A stretch of DNA of 64,000 nucleotides from Powellomyces hirtus (Eukaryota > Chytridiomycota > Chytridiomycetes > Spizellomycetales > Powellomycetaceae). Positions 1 to 15,748 of the stretch are shown piece after piece; position 1 is the stretch's first letter, and each line of letters starts with the position of its first letter. The stretch spans positions 372,001 through 436,000 of the forward strand of contig JAHLKG010000018.1 of assembly GCA_025526995.1 (NCBI GenBank). Direction: 5' to 3'. Below the pieces are notes generated by a model. It did not search any database. It saw only the letters and a program-made list of their open reading frames with translations, and was not told the DNA's origin. The position numbers and the translations under genes were made by a program.

Positions 1-1095
1 CATTTATACCAAAGCGCTGCGACCTTTTTCCGGGAAACTAATCTTGTCTTGGCAGAGCAAGGATTCGGTCTGGGAGCGGCTCTTGAAGGAAACCTCATTT
101 ATGTGTTGGACCACGTTGGTACACATGAAGGCAAATACGAATTTGCGGACAACTGTGGAACCGAGACAAAAAAGATTACCAGTCTCGATTGCTTCACTCA
201 ACCATTAAGTTCTTGTTCGGTCGAAGATGCCGTTTACGGCAAAAATGCCTGGAAGTTTGACGAGCATGAGTGGGAGCGCACGAATATCGAGAATCAAATG
301 TACCACAAAGATTGGGCGCCTACCTACCTGAAAAAGAAGCTTCAGGAGTACTTTGCTGGAGCCGAACTCTCTCCGGCGTTTTACAAAATCTGGTGGAGAG
401 GACAGAGCGCCGCTTATCTGTCCAGACTCAATGCGGAGACCTCGGATCTATTGTTGCAGGCCCGGAATGACAAATCAATACACAGAACATGGTTGCACGC
501 CAATGACGAGCGACCTCTTGCCGGAGTTCCCTTCCCAATGCCACCAGGGACCATGAACCTCCACGTCCGCCACGGAGACAAGGCGACAGAGATGACGTTG
601 ATGCCATTCAAGAATTACGTGGACAGCGCGGAGATGTTCTCCAGCCAGAACCCGCAGATGTACATGCGGCGTCTGTTTGTTTCCAGTGAAGACCCTACGG
701 TCATCGAGGATGCGCAGCGTCTCCCTCAGCAGCAGTCAAACGTGATCACATCACCCGATGCACATTGGCAGGTCTTTACCTCCAACATCCCGAGAGTAAA
801 CTCGGGACCTTACCAACAGATCCGCAAATACGGGGCTTCCAACATGACGCGGTCATGGTACCTGCAACTATGGATGGCTTTGGAATGTGATGTGTTTTTC
901 GGCACACGGTAAGCGTTCTATCGTGATAACATTTTCCCGCTTTACCGACCACTCACCCCCATCTCATTATCTTCATTCAGTGCATCCAACTGGAACCGCA
1001 TTATTGACGAGTTCCGGTGTATCTTCGTAGATAAATGCCAACTGCCCTACTTTGAGATGGGACCTCAGAACGATTGGAAAGACTACTTTTGGTAG
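1..1095 (+). CDS. Alpha-1,6-fucosyltransferase-like protein (GT23/FUT8 family), 5' end missing
   Basis: The gene enters from the left edge already in frame, so the N-terminus is missing. Exon 1 ends at 908; an intron follows (909-980, GTAAGC...TTCAG) and exon 2 runs 981-1095 to TAG. Seen: an HVRHGDKATEM stretch at about residues 190-200, which fits motif I of FUT8-type enzymes (HxRxxDK, GDP-fucose binding). Near the end are CDVFFGTR and SNWNRIIDEFRC, matching the GTxSSxxxRxxxE-like C-terminal motif. In the family these are Golgi type II enzymes that add fucose to N-glycan cores or related acceptors. The acceptor here cannot be told. The membrane anchor, if present, lies outside the window. 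Family-level call fairly sure; exact activity is inferred. Confidence 0.75.
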
Positions 1096-1452
1096 ATGGA
1101 ACCCCAGAGAAGGACGTTGGCAAGAAACCCCGCGGTTGGCTGCATTTCCTGCACTCGAGCATGGGAGGTTCGACTGGGTCAAGCTGTGACGGGCAGCTTG
1201 ATGTACCTTATTATTTTTTTATTACTTTCATATAATTGCAATGATCATCGCAGAGGTAGACCGTAAAAAAGCTCAAACTAAATCTGGATAAATGAGATTT
1301 GACGCGACGCGTCTCTCATGGCCTTTCATGTCTTAAGCCCCAGGACCTTTTAACGATAAAAGATGGGTCTTCATTCCCACGCATACGTCTCTTGTTCCCA
1401 CGCTGGGAGAACTTACTTTTAATCCTTCTTTCCGCACTTATTTCCTGAAAAC
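1096..1452. other. Intergenic region, 3' flank of GT23 gene and 5' flank of ARD gene
   Basis: About 360 bases with no credible coding sequence. An AT-rich stretch (TTATTATTTTTTTATTAC, about 1209-1226) lies just after the upstream gene and could help 3'-end formation. A pyrimidine-rich stretch precedes the next start codon. No clear TATA box seen. Confidence 0.4.
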
Positions 1453-2141
1453 ATGATGCTCTCACACGCATCCCTCCTCCCCGAGAACAAGGTCATCCAA
1501 GCGTGGTATCACGACAACAACGACACAAAGCCGCCCACAAGTCCCCACCGTCCTTTCCCAGACCAACCCGTTTCGCTCGCGTTTCTCGCAACCATGGGCG
1601 TCGAGCTGACCTACATGACACTCCCACCACCCAACGACGTTGATTTGCACATGGCCCGTCTGTGCGAGGAGCGCCAGTACAAGCACCACGACCAGCTCAC
1701 CCTTTCGTTCGAGACGGATGAAGGCGGTTGGCTGCCCCGGATCTATACCGAGCACATGCACCCTGACGAGGAAATCCGCTACGTGCTTGAAGGTGATGCG
1801 TATATGGATGTTAGGGACCCGGACGATAGGTGGATCCGGCTTCATTTGGTGCCTGGGGTTCTGCTCGTCGTGGTAGGTTCTTAGTTTTTTTCCCTACCTA
1901 CCTACCTGGCGGTATTCTGACTGTTTTGCAAACTTGATCTTTCCCCCCATAGCCGGCGGGGCTCTACCACCGCTTCACTCTTACCACCACCAACCACCTC
2001 AAAGTTGTCCGTCTCTTCAAGAATCCGGGTGGATGGATTTCAATCGTACGCGACGCCGAGAGCGACAAGGCAGCTTGCCACCAGGCGTACCTTGATGCCT
2101 TTCGCCACAAGGATACGACTCCCAAAGCCGCGCGAGAGTAA
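1453..2141 (+). CDS. ADI1: Acireductone dioxygenase (ARD/ADI1), methionine salvage
   Basis: A cupin dioxygenase that oxidises 1,2-dihydroxy-3-keto-5-methylthiopentene to the keto acid precursor of methionine, in cytosol or nucleus. Two exons: 1453-1872 and 1953-2141 (intron 1873-1952, GTAGGT...ATAG, phase 0), giving about 202 residues; typical ARD is about 180. The metal site is seen as TEHMHPDEEIRYVLEG (His, His, Glu), and the fourth ligand as the His in PAGLYHRF at the start of exon 2. The N-terminal Met-Met offers two adjacent starts. The ORF faces TBCD tail to tail, with about 290 bases between the stops. Confidence 0.93.
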
Positions 2142-2432
2142 TAGTATAGTGGTATCTGTCTGACCTGGTCCGTAGTCCCTATTATGTTCCTTTTCATGTA
2201 CATTAGATTGTACGTCTAGACATCATCGACATCATATATCAAATACAAGATTGTCACCAAATCTATGGCCCATTGGAAAGTTTTGCATGCAACCAATCGC
2301 ATGGCATGGGTCCTGGTGTGCAAGGGTGTTTCTGTCCAATTGGTCCACCTCGTATGGTCGGACCGCCGGCATGTATCTCTCAATGTCGGGGCTCGCGGAA
2401 TGCTCTGTCGTTGCAAGCACTCGAAAGCAACG

Positions 2433-6808
<4,376 letters not shown>

Positions 6809-7067
6809 TTCGATCTACCAACTCTGTTGGGGAACGCGAAGACCAGAGAGTGTTTTGTGCGCAGCACCGGAGCCATCCCCGGAAAAGCAAAAAGTGACAA
6901 GGCGCGTCTGCGCGTCATCTCGCTGTCATGATTCATGCATGATCTATTCAACTTACCCCACCTCCACTTTTTCCACCATAAAACCCAGTCCGCACTCTTC
7001 TTCCCATTTCAACAATCGTACCTTTTCCCTCCCAAACCACAAGCTCATATCACACAACTTTGCAATC

Positions 7068-7829
7068 ATGGGTGCTATGCGTGTAAGCAACAAGATTCTG
7101 GACGGACTCATAAAGCAGGTAACAATGCACCTCCATTCTGTTATGTAATATGGATCGCTCAGTCTTGAACTTCCTATAAAACTCGTTCTCCAGGCAAACA
7201 GAGAACTAGCATCATCCTCCGCCTACCTTTCCATGTCCCTGTGGTTCGCAGACCGCGAATTTCCAGGGTCCGCGAAGTGGTGCCGCGCGCACGCCGACGA
7301 GGAGCGAGGACATGGATTGAAGATTTTCGACCACATTACGAAACGAAGAGCGAAAGGCGCTTTAATCCTCCCTCAGGCGGCACAGAAGTTTGATTTTGAG
7401 AACCCGGTGGATGTGTGGTAGGTTTTCTCGTCGGGCAACAGGGAAATGGAAATGGAAGCACATGTTATGGGCTGTGGGCGCGCGAAGCGAAGACTGACAT
7501 TTTTGTCCCTACCTCCGCGCAGGAAATTCGCACTGGAAAACGAAACCGCCAACTCAACAGCCATTCAAGCGCTCTTCAAGCAGTCGCGCGACGAAGGCGA
7601 CTACACAACCGAAAACTTCATGCAGTGGTACGTCAACGAGCAGTTGGAAGAGGAAGCGGCAATCAGCGATATCTTGGAAAACGTACGTAACATGAGTGAT
7701 GCGGTTGGCGATGCTGGTGCTTGAGTCTCACAACCCGCATCTTCTAACGTTGTGTAGGCCAAGCGTGTGTTGAAGACGAACGGATTATTTGTGACTTTCG
7801 ACTCGCAGATCGTCGCGAAGCCTCATTAA
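7068..7829 (+). CDS. Ferritin, bacterial/archaeal FtnA type, cytosolic iron storage
   Basis: Four exons: 7068-7118, 7194-7417, 7523-7682 and 7758-7829, all with GT-AG introns, encoding 168 residues (bacterial FtnA is about 165). The ferroxidase ligands can be read: Glu in ANRELASSSAYLSM, Glu and His in DEERGHGLK, Glu in ALENETA and Gln in WYVNEQLEEEAA. All five are kept, so it should oxidise Fe(II) and store it as mineral in a 24-mer shell. There is no signal peptide, unlike the secreted ferritins of some animals, and no recognisable iron-response element. Sequence pattern is closer to prokaryotic FtnA than animal H-ferritin. With three spliceosomal introns it is a settled nuclear gene; ancient transfer is an inference. 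Confidence 0.9.
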
Positions 7830-8102
7830 ATTGGACTATTGAGTCCACTGGTAGTTACATACTTAGAATCCATTTTGCTTCCGAGACTTTAGTCTGTGAA
7901 CAGCAACCGAGCTCCCGCTACATGCGGATATAGACGTGGACATGCGGCATCCTTACCGCTGCGTGTCGCCATCGAAATCCATCGACAAGGATGGTTCTTC
8001 CGCTTCATTCACGCTCCCAAACTGGCATGCTTAGTGGCCTTACGGCCTGGTAGAAATTTTAAGCTGGCTTCTCATTGTATACTAAGTACCCTATATCATA
8101 TA

Positions 8103-8684
8103 CTATACTCCCTTCTTCTTCCATTCCCAGACAACGTCCCCATTGTTTTTCAGTACCCGCATCTCAGTCAGCTCGACTTTGGCGCATCCTAGACTGCAAG
8201 CGCCCTTCAGTTGGACCTTCCCTACAGGCTTCTTGCGGATTCCCGCTCCTCCCAGTTTGGCCTCTTCTACTTGGGACAACTTCTCAAAGATTGGCACCTC
8301 AACAATCGCGGTAGAGGGCATGACTGACGCAAAGAGTCCTTCTTCTTTGTAGACATACTCTTCTGGTCTCGCCATATCGAACACGGCCGAAAGTTCTAGT
8401 CCCGGAAACTTCTTGTCGAACCTCGGCAGCGCTTGATGCATCAGAAACGTGGCTGCAACAGGGACTCCTTGGAAGGTCGGCGAGCATTCTATTGGCGTCT
8501 GTAGTTGGTGGAACCAGAGGAGGAGAGGAATCGGGAGGGAGAGTGCGAATTTGGTGAAGGTGGAGGGTCCGGAAGAGGAGGCAACGGTCGGTCGTGGGAG
8601 AGGTGGGAGTGTATTCGCCGTCCCAGATAGCCGTGCCAGTGAAGGCATCTGGAACCTTATCGTCGACAATAACGTTGCTCTCAT
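8103..8684 (-). CDS. Unrecognised protein, putative mitochondrial, single membrane segment
   Basis: A single open exon of 193 codons if read from the Met at 8684; the frame stays open to 8867, but the 61 upstream residues look like flank. The first 45 residues are rich in Arg, Ser, Thr and Pro with almost no acid (MRATLLSTIRFQMPSLARLS), typical of a mitochondrial presequence. One hydrophobic segment follows (KFALSLPIPLLLWF), then a soluble domain with RPEEYVYKEEGLFASVMPS and a basic C-terminus (WEWKKKGV). I do not recognise the family. Ferritin converges on it with about 270 bases between, and the PIG-S gene diverges from its start. Confidence 0.6.
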   Translation of the reverse strand: MRATLLSTIRFQMPSLARLSGTANTLPPLPRPTVASSSGPSTFTKFALSLPIPLLLWFHQLQTPIECSPTFQGVPVAATFLMHQALPRFDKKFPGLELSAVFDMARPEEYVYKEEGLFASVMPSTAIVEVPIFEKLSQVEEAKLGGAGIRKKPVGKVQLKGACSLGCAKVELTEMRVLKNNGDVVWEWKKKGV

Positions 8685-8925
8685 TTTATTTGTGATGTTC
8701 GCTGTCCTCCGATCTTCGGAACAATCGAGACGTGCAAAAAGCGAAACTGTCAAAGGCTTTGGTGACAAGCCTTCGTGTGGCTGTGCCGCCGACGTGTCGA
8801 CCGTCGCGAGCTCTCTTCCACTTTTCCTCGCAAGGTTTTTTGGCAGAATTGGCCACGGCGCTGCCAAACTGCGCGTACTTATTTCTGTATCAATAAGTAG
8901 GGATCGTACATGGTCAATGTCTTTG

Positions 8926-11257
8926 ATGTTTAGCTCTCCGGAGACTCTTACCAGACAGTTTGGTAGGTATCAACGTGACGATGCTGTGACTTGCTCTCTG
9001 ACTAGTTGAGACTAAAGCAATTTCGTGCGCCGGTTCACTACGATTCAGAGAAGAACCGACGGAGGGTGATTCTGAGTGTTGTTGCGGTCTTTCTTCTCGC
9101 TGCGCCAGTATGGTGGGTCACTACCGAAGTCTATCGAGCTCCCTTACCTATCGCCGACATTAGGGCGTGGACAAAGCCGCAGGTACGATACCTATTTCGC
9201 TCCGAAACGACGAGCAAGCACTCTTTCCAGACTTTCGGGTGTGATTTGACATTTATCGCCATACGCCTCTGATGCTCTCCATCACTCTCAGGCATTGCGG
9301 CAAAAACTAGCCATTGAGATAGACCTCCATTTTTCTGGCTTACCGGAAGGGCAAACTTCGACGGACATTGCTCAGGATGTCAACAAGCAATTGGCCGTAA
9401 TCTACCAGAGCGCAGAAGAGGGACATGTTCATGTTGATACAACGAAGGAGCAGGCCTCAGCTGGAATCGTTGGCGAAGAGATTGTAGTACCCAACCCGGA
9501 TGTGAGACTGTCATTTAATGTGCAGGCTGCTCATAACGCAACAGGTGCGTCGCGTAGCTGCAAGTTCAGCTTCAGTTAAGCTGGTACTCACAGTTACCGC
9601 CGAAGGCCCACCATCGGAGAACGGACGCTATTCTATTCACGTGTCTTGCCAATCATCGTCCGCCATACCGCGGATACATGTAGATGCCGGTCGCTCAGTG
9701 ATAATAGGCCTGCCACACTGCAACGAGGATGGTACGTCGGTGGTCTGTAAGGAATGGAACCTTATTGGCTGTGCTAACTGCCTACATTCCATATGCCAAT
9801 AGTAGTGCAAACTTTGGTTGGTACCATTGCAGGCCTCTTCGCGGACGAGCAAGCCGCATATCGGAGTATATTAAACCCAAGCAACCCCACCGTCAACGTA
9901 AACAGGCAACTTTGGCTTCTTTCAATTGATGCTGCTTCGCTGAACCTTGCACACAGACAGACTGGGATAACATGCGCACCATGAAGTACGCTCGCAAGTA
10001 TCAACTCACACTCAGCCTGCTGGTCGCAAACCCATCGGACATGATAGTGGGATGGGACATCAAGGACGCGATTGATGGTAAGTATAGCTACAGGTTTCGC
10101 TCAACAGACTATATTGCTGACGTTGCGTTTTAGCATATATCCATCCATTCCTCGATGCTTTAGACGATATATCCACATTCAGCGTACACTCCCAAGTCCA
10201 GAACTATGCTACCCTTCCAATTACACCAGAGGCGATAAACAAGGACGGGAGTGATATTCATATTATTCAACCTCACGTTCTTCCTCAATTCATAAACTCG
10301 GCCCAGTGGAACTTGGGTATGCAAAAGTGGTTCAGTCTATGTGCGCTGCGCTCAAGCTGAGATTTCTCAAACGTTCAGCATCGGTTGTCACAATGGCGCC
10401 TCCTATCAATTTCATACTGTACATTCCCTCCCAATCACAAAAACCGTTGCACTTGGTGAAGGCGAATGGTATGATAAGGCCGAGATTTACGGAAGCTCGC
10501 GGTGATATCTCATCTGTCCTACTTGCAGGTGATATCCTTTCAACAAACGCGTTCCTCATGCCACGATGGGGAGGCATTGTGATTGCAAATCCGGAAGCAA
10601 ATAGCAGCACATACCATTACGACGTACAGGAGCTGCTACCGTTCATGGAAATCTACATTTATCAGCTGCGGGACTTGCTCGGGGTCAAGACAATCAGAAT
10701 TCCGAATGCTCACTTGATATTGCCGGGAGCGGAGATCACCTATTCACAGGCACCTATGACTGGCATCACTTTATGGGAACACGACCGACTTGTGCGGTGG
10801 CGGACGGTTCAAAACATTGCCGACGCGGCCATCACGCTCAACTCCCTCGCGACGTTGATTGAACGCCTGGAAAGTATGGTTGTTCTTGACATCATACAAA
10901 CGCAGGTAAGCTTGCCTTCGCGGATCATTCTGCCCGCGGACGGTTGTCTCACCGGTCATTTGCGGGTAACAGGTCCTACAAGCACTGGGATCCCTCCAAA
11001 GCGCTCATACTTCGCTGCAGTCGTCCAGCAATCACACGCAGTCGAGTCTACATGCTCGCGCTGCCATTACGGCGTCCGAATCCGCCTTCTTTGACCCCAC
11101 AATGGTCGCCATGCTATACTTCCCTGATGAGCATAAATATGCTGTATATATGCCGCTATTTGTCCCCGTCTCCGTACCTGTTCTCATCGCGGTTCTGAGA
11201 GAAATCAAGCGGTGGAAGCAGGGAAGGAAGAAGAAAGAACACGCAAAGAAAGAGTAG
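8926..11257 (+). CDS. PIGS: GPI transamidase subunit PIG-S/Gpi17
   Basis: ER membrane subunit of the complex that cleaves the C-terminal signal of proteins and attaches the GPI anchor. N-terminal segment RRVILSVVAVFLLAAPVWW is the first membrane helix, followed by TTEVYRAPLPIADI, very like human PIG-S (TTETYRASLP). The luminal part includes TNAFLMPRWGGIVIANPE and ITLWEHDRLVRWRTVQNIADA, both family landmarks. The last exon has ESAFFDPTMVAMLYFPDEHK, then the C-terminal helix (MPLFVPVSVPVLIAVL) and a Lys-rich tail ending at TAG 11255-11257. One intron is certain (9183-9291); several more interrupt 9540-11000. The start is uncertain: the ATG at 8926 joins through a 44-base intron to the exon at about 9011. 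Confidence 0.9.
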
Positions 11258-11274
11258 ATCCAGAATATATTCTT

Positions 11275-11373
11275 CAGCTTGCTATCACATCAGTTTCGAA
11301 TAGGCTCCAACTTGCTATTATAACAATTCCAAATAAGGCTCAGCTTGCTATCACAGCTATTCTAAAAGACTAT
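11275..11373. repeat. Three imperfect 33-bp tandem copies
   Basis: Copies begin at 11275, 11308 and 11341, each starting CARCTTGCTAT, with an exact 33-base spacing. They lie between the PIG-S stop (11257) and the stop of the convergent ankyrin gene (11357), and the third copy runs into the last codons of that gene. Seen directly; the unit drifts after the first dozen bases. Confidence 0.75.
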
Positions 11374-13336
11374 TCAAGTATGCTCCGAGATCGACCTCGG
11401 CGTCGGAGATGCAATATCTCTCCTCTGCGTTTTTGAAAAGCACGTCGACAGAGGCATGCCCACGATGTTGTGCGGCCTGTCTCGGCGTCACATGTTGCCC
11501 GCCGGCAATCGTGTTCTTCGTTTCCAACATCTTCTTTACATCGGTTTCAAGTACGCCCAGATCTCCGAAGTTGTCGAAGAAGAAGCGCAGGAAAGCCAAG
11601 TTGTTCCAACTAATAGACGGGAAAAACATCCGACGCAAGGAAGGGAAACCGACATGTGAACAACGCACAGAATGATACCTGTGATGCTGCACTTACTATG
11701 CAGCTATGTGCAAAACGTTGCTGGTCGATCCAGATAAGCTCATCACAGCAGTCCGTGCCATTTGTGGTGGTAAGGACTGTAACATTGGTTCCCACACGTA
11801 CTGCAGGCACCATCGAACAGCGTTGTGGAGGGGAGTCTGACTATACAGTACTTTCTTCTGGATTTGCGCAATACCCCCAATGTACGGGATGAACGTCCCA
11901 TGGTTGCGAGTGCATACCGCATCCGCAAACTCGCATGGGTGTTCGATAGCTAGATGTCGAATGATATGTCGAACTGCATCGTCCGCGACAATCGGATTGC
12001 TGGCCAGTAGATGTAAGAATGTGTCACCCTTCTCTCGATCGGCTTCGTAAATTCCTGTAAAGCAAGGTGAGCTTTTATTTGGGTTTGTGCACTTCCTGTG
12101 TACATACCCAGTGGCCAGGTCAGAATGTTGCTGGGAAGGATGGAACCTTGAGTGTCCAGTTTCTTCCAAAGTGCTTCGATCTGCTCAATAAGTGCAGTTC
12201 CATCATGAGTTGCTTTCTGTAGAGCTGTCCAAATTCGATACAGCTCCCGCTGTAGATCCTCGCGTTGTATAGCTACAAAGCATAAGTGAATAAGTAGATG
12301 TGCCCTGCTACTTTGATTAAACACATGAAACTACCATCTGGCGACGAATCTCCCATGCCCGATGTGGTTAAGCTGATTTCAGATGTGGAATGTGTGTGCT
12401 CTGCAGAATTTCGTGAGACGCCCATCAACTGAGCAAAACGACCGGTCACTCCCACCATTTTCCCTCTTCCGTTTTCGAGCATGGGTTCTGTCAGATCCAA
12501 TGGGAACTGGTGGCGTTCTCAAGATCGAATATTGAGAAATGTCACCCGAAATCATGTTTCCTCCTTGCGGAACTAAGAAGACCTCCCAAAAATCTGGCAG
12601 ACTCTTCCATATGAACATACTTTGAAATAAATCCACACGTCGGTGCACTTACACTCCGCGGTACGCCATGTGCCAAGGAGCTGGATTGGCTTCAAGCGAA
12701 ATTGCTTCGTCTTGATGCGTAGAACGAGTCCAAGATTCTGCAACGCAGATTTCGTCGTGAAGACTTGAAACACTCGACATTGCGAGAGGCTCAGCCCACC
12801 AACCTCAACGGTCCAGTTGGGCATCTCATCTTGCAAGTCTCCTGTTGGGACCGGCGTTTCCTCTATCTCGCCTTGCTTTTCGCGGCCTCGCCGGAACAGC
12901 TTTAGCTGGACGGTGACACAAGTGAGAATTCCACAAACAAGTTAACCACAGCTCGAACATTATGGCAAGAGCTGCTTACAACAACGCTTGAGATAGGGTT
13001 ACCGAAGACTGCATAGCCGGGGTTATCAGCACAGAACTCAAACGAAACAAACATTCCCTTATGGAAGCCCAACGACCCGGAGTGGCCAGAAAGTGCTTCT
13101 TGCTGAAGTCGGAAAGCCTCGAGATCGAGCTTCCAATTCAGATCGCGAAGGTAAATAGGCTGCAGTGCTGATGGAATGTCAAACATCGGGTCCCAAGTCG
13201 GATTCCCATCTAGCATTGTGAGATGCGAGTGGTATTGTTACTCTCGTCAAGGAGACTGACTCAGACCTGTCGGCACAAGCGCTTCTGGCATCAAAGTCTC
13301 CTGTCGCTCTCCGGCAACTCCGGTAGTTCCACCCAT
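11357..13336 (-). CDS. Ankyrin-repeat protein with basic NLS-like stretch, N-terminal domain unrecognised
   Basis: Rebuilt from about eight exons. Exon 1 starts MGGTTGVAGERQETLMPEAL at 13336; exon 2 (about 13207-12980) carries FVSFEFCADNPGYAVFGNP; exon 3 (about 12902-12655) carries KLFRRGREKQGEIEE and QFRLKPIQLLGTWRTAE. The next exon, by a CTGCCAG acceptor, reads YFWEVFLVPQGG and HARKRKRENGG, a likely nuclear localisation signal. The C-terminal third holds four degenerate ankyrin repeats: GDTFLHLLASNP, QTPLHNAVRW, SNVLHIAAYWNN and TPRQAAQHRGH. Stop TAG at 11357. A beta-rich N-terminus, basic NLS and ankyrin tail recall NF-kB p100/p105 or Swi6-type regulators, but I see no diagnostic DNA-binding motif. 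The junction near 12400 is unsettled. Its start diverges from TEX261 (180 bases). Confidence 0.65.
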
Positions 13337-13515
13337 GTCGTTCTTGTCTCAGAATTACACGCTGACTGACAGCGAGTGTGAGACGGGAAGGCCTTTACGC
13401 GTCAGACAAGCGCAGTGACGCGATGGCATGTCAGAAGGCTCTGAAGTTGCTGCTGGCCGCTTCCCCCGATACAAACAAAGTCATTCTTCCAAGACCTGAA
13501 GCATAAAATGCAATC

Positions 13516-14510
13516 ATGATCATACTAGGCCTTTTAACATATGTCGGCGCCGTCGTGGGCTTTGCCTTCGTCACTCTCAGTTTAGGTGCATATTGTTCGG
13601 AGATGATGCACTGACTTCCACGGCGTTGGGAGAAGACTTACCACTCAGGTTTTCTTAGCTTGTGGCCTGTATTATCTTGCGGAACTGGTAGAGGTGGGCT
13701 ACAAAACTCTCTTTGCGCTACTGGATTACCGGAAGTAACATCATGCTTCCAGGAATACACAGTTACTACAAAAAAAATAATAAAGATAACCACTGCCGTA
13801 TGTAACATTGGTGACTCAAGAATGTATCAACGAGTGATCATGGCTCACGCACGAGGTTGCGGTTGTAGGTGACGATAGTGGTCCACATCCTACTATGGCT
13901 CTTCGATGGACTACCGTTCAAGCGGGTATTGTTTTCCCTCCTATGTCAAGCGTGGTATAGCCAGCTTCTGAGAACGGTGCGTATGTGCGAGGCGTGGCGC
14001 CAAAGACCCTTCCTCCAACTGAAATTTGCATTTTATCGTCTAGTTCCCGGATATTGAGCTTTCAAGCCCGGCGTTTATCCTGAGTTGCAGTATGTCCTTT
14101 CGGCCTGTTCGTTAAGGGTCCTCTGAAAAGTGTTCCCTAAGCTGACGCTCGCGCTTTCCCGCACAGTCTTGGTGATCTCCGATCACTTCGTATGGTTCTT
14201 TTACTTCACGGACCATTACCACACATTCTTTGAGATCGCGACGTTCTTCGGACTGGTGGTGTGGCTCATTCCCTTCATGTACTTTATATCTTTAAGTGCG
14301 AACGAGTACACTCTGCCTAATTTCGGTATGAGGCTAACGGAAATCGATTGCTCGATAGCATGTCACACTCACCTCTCTTGGTTGATTCTAACAGACGCAT
14401 CCGCTGGCCCCCGCAAGAAAAACAATAATCTCATCAAAACAATTGCCGGCTGGCTTGGCGCCGCCAAGCAAGTGGTGCTACCCGAAAGCAGCGCACAAAA
14501 AGCCTTTTAG
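13516..14510 (+). CDS. SVP26: Svp26/TEX261 family ER-Golgi membrane protein
   Basis: Multi-pass cargo adaptor that in yeast recruits Golgi mannosyltransferases and other type II proteins into COPII vesicles. Exon 1 (from 13516) gives MIILGLLTYVGAVVGFAFVT. After a short intron comes ACGLYYLAELVEE, matching the AAGLYYLAELIEE landmark of TEX261, then EYTVTTKKIIK. Later exons give SSPAFILS, a helix around SDHFVWFFYFTDHYHTFFE, and WLIPFMYFISLSANEYTLP, again in family order. The last exon ends VVLPESSAQKAF and TAG at 14508-14510. Four to five hydrophobic segments are visible. At least four introns are needed; the middle junctions (13650-14100) are approximate. Confidence 0.9.
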
Positions 14511-14725
14511 ATTGAGCTTAACTTCCCGCCATGTGTTTGTTTCGGTTGCCAGTTTGGTTTTCAGTTTCAAACCACTTGACCGATGAGATTGTGGGAAACG
14601 GCAACCCCCTGCTACTTCATATTTCCTGTATATTCTAAAATACAAATTTATATATCCGATAAAGGGAACTGCTATATGTAAGAGAGCTTCTTATTGGTGG
14701 GGATTGGGATAAATCTCGTGCGTAA

Positions 14726-15361
14726 TCAGGCGCTCACTGGGGCATTGATCAGACGAACCAAGGCCCCTGATGATCCCTTGGCCGCAAAGCCCCGTCCTTT
14801 GAAGAAAGCGAGGACTCCTTCGTCTTTCGTTTGCAGGTTGACATGGATCTCAGAAATCGCTTTGTCCTTGGCCTCTTCGCTTTGTGTTATTATGTGATCA
14901 AGTAGCATGGCGCCTGTGAGAGAGTTGTCAGCCCTCCATAATGGAGATGGTTCTTCCAAGGCTGATCAACTCACCCAAACCCATTCGTCTGTATGCATTG
15001 AGAACACCAAGGGTTGTTATAACAACCTTGGTCTTGTCAGAACCTTCCACTGTTTCCTTTGTCGTTGTTATGCCTCCTACACATATATCATTGAAGAGAG
15101 CTGAAATCAAAGCCTCAGTACAGTGCAATGTCCTTCAACTGAGATATGTCATTGTCAGCACAGACCTAGTTTGGCAAACTCTTCAGACTTGACAGCGTCC
15201 TTGTAGAAGTCATCGGACTGCTTTTCCGTGAAGATCACTTCATTCAGGGCTTTGAGTTGGCCAACATTGTTTGGTGTGAGGTCATTCAGTGCTTTTCGAA
15301 AATATTTTGCTTGCATGCTGTTCTTCGCCTCGACGTCTGGCTGGGGATCGGTGGTTGTCAT
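14726..15361 (-). CDS. NAA50: N-alpha-acetyltransferase 50 (NAA50/San)
   Basis: GNAT enzyme that acetylates N-terminal Met of selected proteins, usually docked on the NatA complex at the ribosome. Exon 1 (15361 to about 15161) carries NDLTPNNVGQLKALNEVIF, matching the LGDVTPHNIKQLKRLNQVIF pattern of the human protein. Exon 2 continues with FNDICVGGITT and VVITTLGVLNAYRRMGLG; the RRMGLG is the acetyl-CoA loop (R/QxxGxG/A). Exon 3 carries AISEIHVNLQTKDEG and FKGRGF, then ends at TGA (14728-14726). About 175 residues, normal for the family. It converges on TEX261 with about 215 bases between stops. Confidence 0.9.
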
Positions 15362-15748
15362 TGTTGATGTGCAGGGACGTTGAGTATGGAACTATGAAAA
15401 CAGTCATCGTCAGGACACTTCGAACAATCGTGCACAAAATTGAGGGCCGTGACAAGCGATTTGGAGACAAGTTGCAGAGCGCGGCCAGCGGAAGTGATAT
15501 AGTGTCTGGAAACGGTGATAAGCTTACCAGTGTCTTTGATGCTAGGGGTCTTGGAATTGACAAGTACGAATCTTCAAAAACTCGAAAGTGATTTTCGCGG
15601 TGAGGCGCAGCTCCGACTTGGACACCGGTCATGAGTCATGATTTCACAGACTTCTGAACGAGACGAAGCAGCAATTATATATCTACGATAAAGAAAGACA
15701 TTTGCATCTGAATACGCCTGGAAACTATGGTTTACGACTACATATTTT

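Noticed and set aside
1462..1845. Open minus-strand frame of 127 codons
   Set aside because: Antisense to the acireductone dioxygenase exon, no independent support.
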